Part shown: piece after piece, positions 7,186 through 10,200 of the stretch | Position numbering within the stretch: position 1 is the first letter of the stretch | Layout of the letters: each line of letters starts with the position of its first letter | Assembly (NCBI GenBank): GCA_005788935.1 | Contig: SYAK01000542.1 | Span: 1 to 10,200, forward strand | Reading direction: 5' to 3' | DNA: 10,200 bases | Source: Pseudomonadota bacterium | GTDB lineage: Bacteria > Myxococcota > UBA9042 > PHBI01 | The notes under the pieces: model-generated | Seen by the model: the letters and a program-made list of their open reading frames with translations, nothing else | The model's database searches: none | What the model was told of the DNA's origin: nothing | Translations under genes and position numbers: made by a program

Positions 7186-9209
7186 CAGAAGGCCTCCCCG
7201 ATGCGCAGGAACGCAAGCCAACGGTCAAGTGATGCGTGTGTGGGAGTCTGAAGTGCGCGCCACGCGACATCCACCGACAAGGTCAGGTGCCAGAGCCGCG
7301 CCCGGACCCCGAGACCGGGCGCGAGCGCCACGCCATCCTCGAGCGGGTTGAGGGCCGCGCCGACGCCGCCCGCGTCGACGAAGGCGACCGCGCCGAATTG
7401 CTTGCGGAACGGCAACCAGCGCAGCTCGAGTGAGGTCTCGAGGAGGCTCGCCGCGCCGAGCCCGACCGTCCGGCAGGTGCCGCCCGTACAGGTCTCGCCC
7501 TGGATCGCGAAGCGGCGCGTCCCGAAGCCACGCATCCCCCACGCGCCGCCGCCGAAGGGGCGTACGCCGACCGGGACGCCGGCCACGCCGAGGTCATCGA
7601 CGCCCTCCCAGGCGGCCCGCATCGCGATCCCGAGGTCCTCGGAGAGCCGCCAGAACCCACGCAGATCCAGCGCACCACCCAGCCAGCGCGTCGTACCGAC
7701 GGGCGCGACGGCCGCCCGGAGCGCGATGAGGTGCCCGTCGAGCGCCTCGACCGGATCGTTGCGCGTGTCCCACACCCACTGCAGCCGCAGCTCGCCCACG
7801 ACGTCGCTCGGCCGGGCGCTGAGGCCGAGCGCGTTGGCCTCGGTCGGTGTCCCGAGGCCAATCCCGGCATCACGTCGGACCGCGGGCTCGACGTCGAGGA
7901 ACATCCCGCGAGCGAGCAGCCAGCGCGCGCCGAGCGCCGCACGCGAGGTCCGCCAGTTGAAGCCTGGGTGGAGGCGATCATCGGAGCTCAGCACGAGGCG
8001 AACGTCCCCGGTCCGCCCGAGCACACCCGCCCGCGTCCAGGTGATCCGTCCGCCGCCGTGCAGGCCGAGCGGCTCCTCGATGTCGCCACGCCAGCGCAGC
8101 CCCCAGCCGACCCGCGCCTGGGCGGTGAGGTGATGGAGTGGCCCGAGCGCGTCGCGCCAGACGACCCGCCCGCCGATCCACGGGTCCACCCGCTCGATGT
8201 CGGCCATCACGCCCACTTCGGCCGAGGCCTGCACCCGCGGGGCCTCGACGACCGTCACATCAAGGTCCACCGCAGCCGGCAGGTCGCGCGGGACGAGGTG
8301 GCCCTCCCCGTTCACCTGCCCTGGGCGAAGGACCCCGCCGGTGTCGGGCGGAATCCACGTCTCCCAGCTCGCGGAGCCGGTCTGGAACTCGGTCCCGGTG
8401 TCCGCTACGACGCGGGCCACCTGGAAGGCGCCCGTATCCGCGAGGTCGAGCTCACGCTTGGTGTGGGTCTTGAGATCGAGCCGCTCCCCAGGCGCGAGAC
8501 CGACGCGCCCGAGGATGGCGTCGGGCGGGACGCGCGAGGCGCCCGTGACCGTTACCCGCCCGACGACGCTCGGTGGTCCTGCGTCGACGAGGTAGGCCCA
8601 GGTCACGCAGCCGCGCCTCCGATCGACCCACCCGCGGCTGTAGACCTCGGCCCGCATGTGGCCACTCTCACGCAGGACGTCGGCCATCGCGTGCCGCGTC
8701 AGGCGCCACGGGATGATAGCGACCGGGTCGCCGGGTCGTTGCGTCACGAGCGCCTTCAGGGACGCCTCGAAAGGGGCCGGGAAGTGGCCTTCAACAGAGG
8801 CCTCGCACAGCGTGTAGCGGCGTCCCTCGCGCACGCGCCAGGCGACGTCCACGACACGCGCCGCGCTGTCCTCGCGGATTTCCGCGGGCGCGACGTCCAC
8901 GTCGAGGTACCCGTGATTTTTCCAGAACGCGCCGATGCGACGCCGATCTTCCGCGGCTCGGAAGGGGTTCCACGGCTGCCCGGCGATGAGCCCGAGGTCG
9001 GGGCGGACGGCCAGCAGCGGTCGGAGCGCGGTCGGGTCGAGGGTTGGCGACAGCTCGGGTGAGGCCTCATCGGAAGCTCGCAGGAAGCGCACTTCGCGGA
9101 CCGCGAGCGGCGTCTCGCCAGGCAGCGCGGGCTTCACGAAGGGCGAGCACCCGCTCCACAGCGCGACCAGGACGCAGGCTCCGAGGCAGCGGGCCGCGCT
9201 ACGGCTCAC
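7185..9209 (-). CDS. tamA: TamA-like Omp85 outer-membrane protein (BamA/TamA family)
   Basis: A 674-residue Omp85 protein predicted to sit in the outer membrane and work with TamB, encoded next. After an export signal (about 1-21) come three POTRA-like domains (about 35-128, 130-212 and 214-325), each ending in the strand pattern expected before a glycine turn. The beta-barrel follows (about 326-674). Diagnostic motifs are D481-T-R-N-D-P, the loop-6 M559-R-G-F, and a terminal phenylalanine (RIGEAF) as in barrel assembly signals. Three POTRAs plus adjacent tamB favour TamA over BamA. The GTG start at 9209 is chosen because it places a basic n-region and hydrophobic core directly before SGC; the upstream in-frame extension is arginine-rich and non-coding in character. 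No good Shine-Dalgarno precedes it, and TTG at 9239 is an alternative. WSGC could be a lipobox, but tryptophan at -3 is unusual, so lipidation is doubtful. Confidence 0.88.
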   Translation of the reverse strand: MSRSAARCLGACVLVALWSGCSPFVKPALPGETPLAVREVRFLRASDEASPELSPTLDPTALRPLLAVRPDLGLIAGQPWNPFRAAEDRRRIGAFWKNHGYLDVDVAPAEIREDSAARVVDVAWRVREGRRYTLCEASVEGHFPAPFEASLKALVTQRPGDPVAIIPWRLTRHAMADVLRESGHMRAEVYSRGWVDRRRGCVTWAYLVDAGPPSVVGRVTVTGASRVPPDAILGRVGLAPGERLDLKTHTKRELDLADTGAFQVARVVADTGTEFQTGSASWETWIPPDTGGVLRPGQVNGEGHLVPRDLPAAVDLDVTVVEAPRVQASAEVGVMADIERVDPWIGGRVVWRDALGPLHHLTAQARVGWGLRWRGDIEEPLGLHGGGRITWTRAGVLGRTGDVRLVLSSDDRLHPGFNWRTSRAALGARWLLARGMFLDVEPAVRRDAGIGLGTPTEANALGLSARPSDVVGELRLQWVWDTRNDPVEALDGHLIALRAAVAPVGTTRWLGGALDLRGFWRLSEDLGIAMRAAWEGVDDLGVAGVPVGVRPFGGGAWGMRGFGTRRFAIQGETCTGGTCRTVGLGAASLLETSLELRWLPFRKQFGAVAFVDAGGVGAALNPLEDGVALAPGLGVRARLWHLTLSVDVAWRALQTPTHASLDRWLAFLRIGEAF
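7193..7199 (-). promoter_or_regulatory. Ribosome binding site of tamB
   Basis: GGGGAGG on the minus strand, seven bases before the ATG at 7185. It is embedded in the last codons of tamA. It decides the tamB start against an in-frame ATG-type start at 7221, which would add 12 residues and overlap tamA more deeply. Confidence 0.75.
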
Positions 9210-9260
9210 GACGGCGGTGGCGGTGGGTGCAGGCGTCAAGGCGGGATGGACTCGCGCGGG

Positions 9261-9272
9261 CGGAACGTTCCG
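9261..9272. promoter_or_regulatory. Perfect 12-base palindrome in the tamA upstream region
   Basis: CGGAACGTTCCG is a perfect dyad about 52 bases upstream of the chosen tamA start, in the 203-base divergent intergenic region (9210-9412). Position and symmetry suit a transcription-factor operator for tamA-tamB. I recognise no known consensus, and no -10/-35 pair is convincing on either strand of this interval. Confidence 0.3.
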
Positions 9273-9280
9273 GGGAGCGC

Positions 9281-9294
9281 GGCGTGACGACGCC
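9281..9294. promoter_or_regulatory. Short inverted repeat in divergent intergenic region
   Basis: GGCGT and ACGCC flank a 4-base centre (GACG). A five-base arm is weak on its own in DNA this GC-rich. It is listed because it lies between two stronger dyads in the same interval and could be part of a compound operator or a leader hairpin of tamA. Confidence 0.15.
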
Positions 9295-9309
9295 GGACCC
9301 GAACTGCGT

Positions 9310-9327
9310 GCGCGGGACCTCCCGCGC
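9310..9327. promoter_or_regulatory. 18-base inverted repeat in divergent intergenic region
   Basis: GCGCGGGA and TCCCGCGC form perfect 8-base arms around a CC centre, near the middle of the space between the divergent tamA and the 127-residue gene. This is the strongest dyad in the interval and a candidate operator able to act on both promoters. It could also form a hairpin if transcribed. GC-rich background makes chance formation possible. Confidence 0.3.
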
Positions 9328-9412
9328 TTCTCAAGGGACCCATCTTGCGCTCTGATGCGCGCCCTGTCGAGTCGTAACCCGGCTCGCCCCCTGCAACCTG
9401 TGAGGCGCCCTG

Positions 9413-9796
9413 ATGTCCGATCCTCGAACCGACAGCCGCACCGCGACCGACACGCAGCCGCTCGCCCTGCACGTGGTCGACGCGACCGAGGTCGCACCTT
9501 ATTCGGACGCGGACCGCGCCCGCTGGCGCGAGGCCCTCCTTCGCAAGGGCGGCGAGGTCGCCGCGAAGCTCGAGGAGATCCTCGCGAAGAAGGACAAGAC
9601 GCTCGCCGACTTCTCGCTCTGGGGCGGGGATGAGCCGGGTGAGACGAAGGAGCGCCGCCTGCGCCGCTACTTCGACCACCTCATGCGTCGCATGCGCGCG
9701 GTCAACCACCCGCGCTTCGGCTTCGATCCCGCCCGAGGCGCCTTCGTGACCGTCGTCGAGCTCGACGCGACGCCATGGCTCGACGTCGCGCCGTGA
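9413..9796 (+). CDS. Hypothetical 127-residue cytoplasmic protein
   Basis: I do not recognise this protein. It has no signal peptide, membrane segment or cysteine. After a polar N-terminus (about 1-30) come charged, probably helical stretches (about 31-62 and 77-97, rich in Arg, Lys, Glu) separated by SLWGGDEPGET. A short C-terminal part follows (RFGFDPARGAFVTVVELDATPWLDVAP split around residues 101-127) with a likely beta-strand at AFVTVVEL. The ATG at 9413 has TGAGG ending seven bases upstream. It is divergent from tamA and convergent with the hydroxylase gene, whose stop is only 4 bases away. The plausible ribosome site, uninterrupted frame and exclusion of neighbouring genes support a real gene. 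A small adaptor or regulator is possible, but nothing in the sequence shows it. Confidence 0.75.
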   Translation: MSDPRTDSRTATDTQPLALHVVDATEVAPYSDADRARWREALLRKGGEVAAKLEEILAKKDKTLADFSLWGGDEPGETKERRLRRYFDHLMRRMRAVNHPRFGFDPARGAFVTVVELDATPWLDVAP

Positions 9797-9800
9797 CGTC

Positions 9801-10200
9801 TCAGGCGGCGGCCTTCAGCGCGAGCAGGCGGTCGGCGTAGGTCCGCATCGCCTCGCTCAGCTGGTCAAAGCTCTCGAGCACGTAGAGGATTGGCTGGTAG
9901 TGGTGGATCTCGAAGGCGGTGCTGCAGACGCGCTCGAGATCGAACGGGCGCCGCTCGACCTCGGGGCTGTAGAGCGCGTGGTGCCCCTCGCCCTCGCTCG
10001 AGATGAGGCCCGACCCGTACAGCTTGAGGCGCCCTTCCTCCCGGATGAGCCCGAATTCCACGGTAAACCAGAAGAGCCGCGCGAGCCGCTCGGTGTGGAC
10101 CGGGTCATCGGTCAGGAAGGCCGCGCGTCCGTAGGTCTGCAGGAACTCGGCGAAATCGGGGTCCGTATGCAGCGGAACGTGCCCGAAGACGTCGTGGATG
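9801..10200 (-). CDS. phhA: Phenylalanine 4-monooxygenase (aromatic amino acid hydroxylase), C-terminal part
   Basis: The last 132 codons of a gene whose start lies beyond the right edge (first complete codon at 10199). The family is an iron- and pterin-dependent hydroxylase turning phenylalanine into tyrosine in the cytoplasm. The fragment opens with IHDVFGHVPL, whose two histidines (local residues 2 and 7) are iron ligands in this fold. The third ligand, glutamate, is in W-F-T-V-E48-F-G-L. YGSGLISSEGE is the conserved pocket segment, followed by the family's usual RPFDLERV, a YQPILYVLESFDQL strand-helix and a short C-terminal helix ending LALKAAA. No regulatory domain can be judged because the N-terminus is absent. 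Tryptophan hydroxylase-like activity is possible within the superfamily, but phenylalanine hydroxylase is the usual bacterial member. Confidence 0.93.
   Translation of the reverse strand, partial: IHDVFGHVPLHTDPDFAEFLQTYGRAAFLTDDPVHTERLARLFWFTVEFGLIREEGRLKLYGSGLISSEGEGHHALYSPEVERRPFDLERVCSTAFEIHHYQPILYVLESFDQLSEAMRTYADRLLALKAAA

Noticed and set aside
7186..7221. Twelve extra N-terminal residues for TamB (start at 7221)
   Set aside because: The ATG at 7185 has a strong, well-spaced GGGGAGG and a one-base overlap with the tamA stop. The upstream start has no comparable site.
5582..7351. A 589-codon open frame on the plus strand opposite tamB and the end of tamA
   Set aside because: Same composition artefact: Ser/Arg/Ala-rich, no signal, motif or ribosome site, and it crosses two real genes on the other strand.
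9261..9272. LexA-type SOS box at CGGAACGTTCCG
   Set aside because: The GAAC/GTTC halves abut directly, whereas known LexA boxes of this type have a spacer between halves. Only a generic palindrome can be claimed.
9210..9497. N-terminal extension of tamA to a start at 9497
   Set aside because: The added residues are Arg-rich with no domain, bury the export signal 96 residues inside, and overlap the divergent gene starting at 9413.

Overview
The window is GC-rich DNA (roughly 70% GC in lines counted by eye) from a Gram-negative (diderm) bacterium. The evidence for two membranes is an Omp85-type outer-membrane protein (TamA-like), its TamB partner, and two predicted lipoproteins. Strong GC3 bias, a very long TamB, a VKOR-DsbA fusion, a lipoprotein cytochrome c and an aromatic amino acid hydroxylase would suit a Myxococcota-type lineage. 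That placement is an inference from gene content and composition; no marker gene is present.

Layout, right to left because most genes are on the minus strand. (a) 9801-10200 holds the C-terminal 132 codons of a phenylalanine 4-monooxygenase-type hydroxylase, cut by the window edge. (b) 9413-9796, plus strand, is a 127-residue protein I do not recognise. Its stop lies only 4 bases from the hydroxylase stop, and it is divergent from the next gene. (c) 9210-9412 is a divergent intergenic region with three short dyad symmetries. (d) 7185-9209 encodes a TamA-like protein with three POTRA domains and a beta-barrel. It overlaps by one base the 1765-codon tamB at 1888-7185. (e) 1702-1887 is a 186-base intergenic stretch with an unusual nested inverted repeat just after the tamB stop. 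(f) 1225-1701 is a single-haem cytochrome c lipoprotein. It overlaps by 4 bases a VKOR-DsbA fusion (38-1228), which in turn overlaps the start of what looks like glutamate racemase (murI) running off the left edge.

The common theme is envelope biogenesis. TamA/TamB support outer-membrane protein insertion and/or lipid transport, VKOR-DsbA makes disulfide bonds in exported proteins, MurI supplies D-glutamate for peptidoglycan, and the cytochrome is a periplasmic electron carrier. Cysteines in the predicted exported parts of TamA, TamB and the cytochrome come as even-numbered, mostly close-spaced pairs, so they are plausible clients of the nearby disulfide system.

I see no mobile element, CRISPR array, RNA gene or clear novel defence or biosynthetic system. 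This looks like a mostly ordinary chromosomal envelope region. The most interesting leads are the alternative-pairing repeat after tamB, the dyads in the divergent promoter region, and the orphan 127-residue protein.
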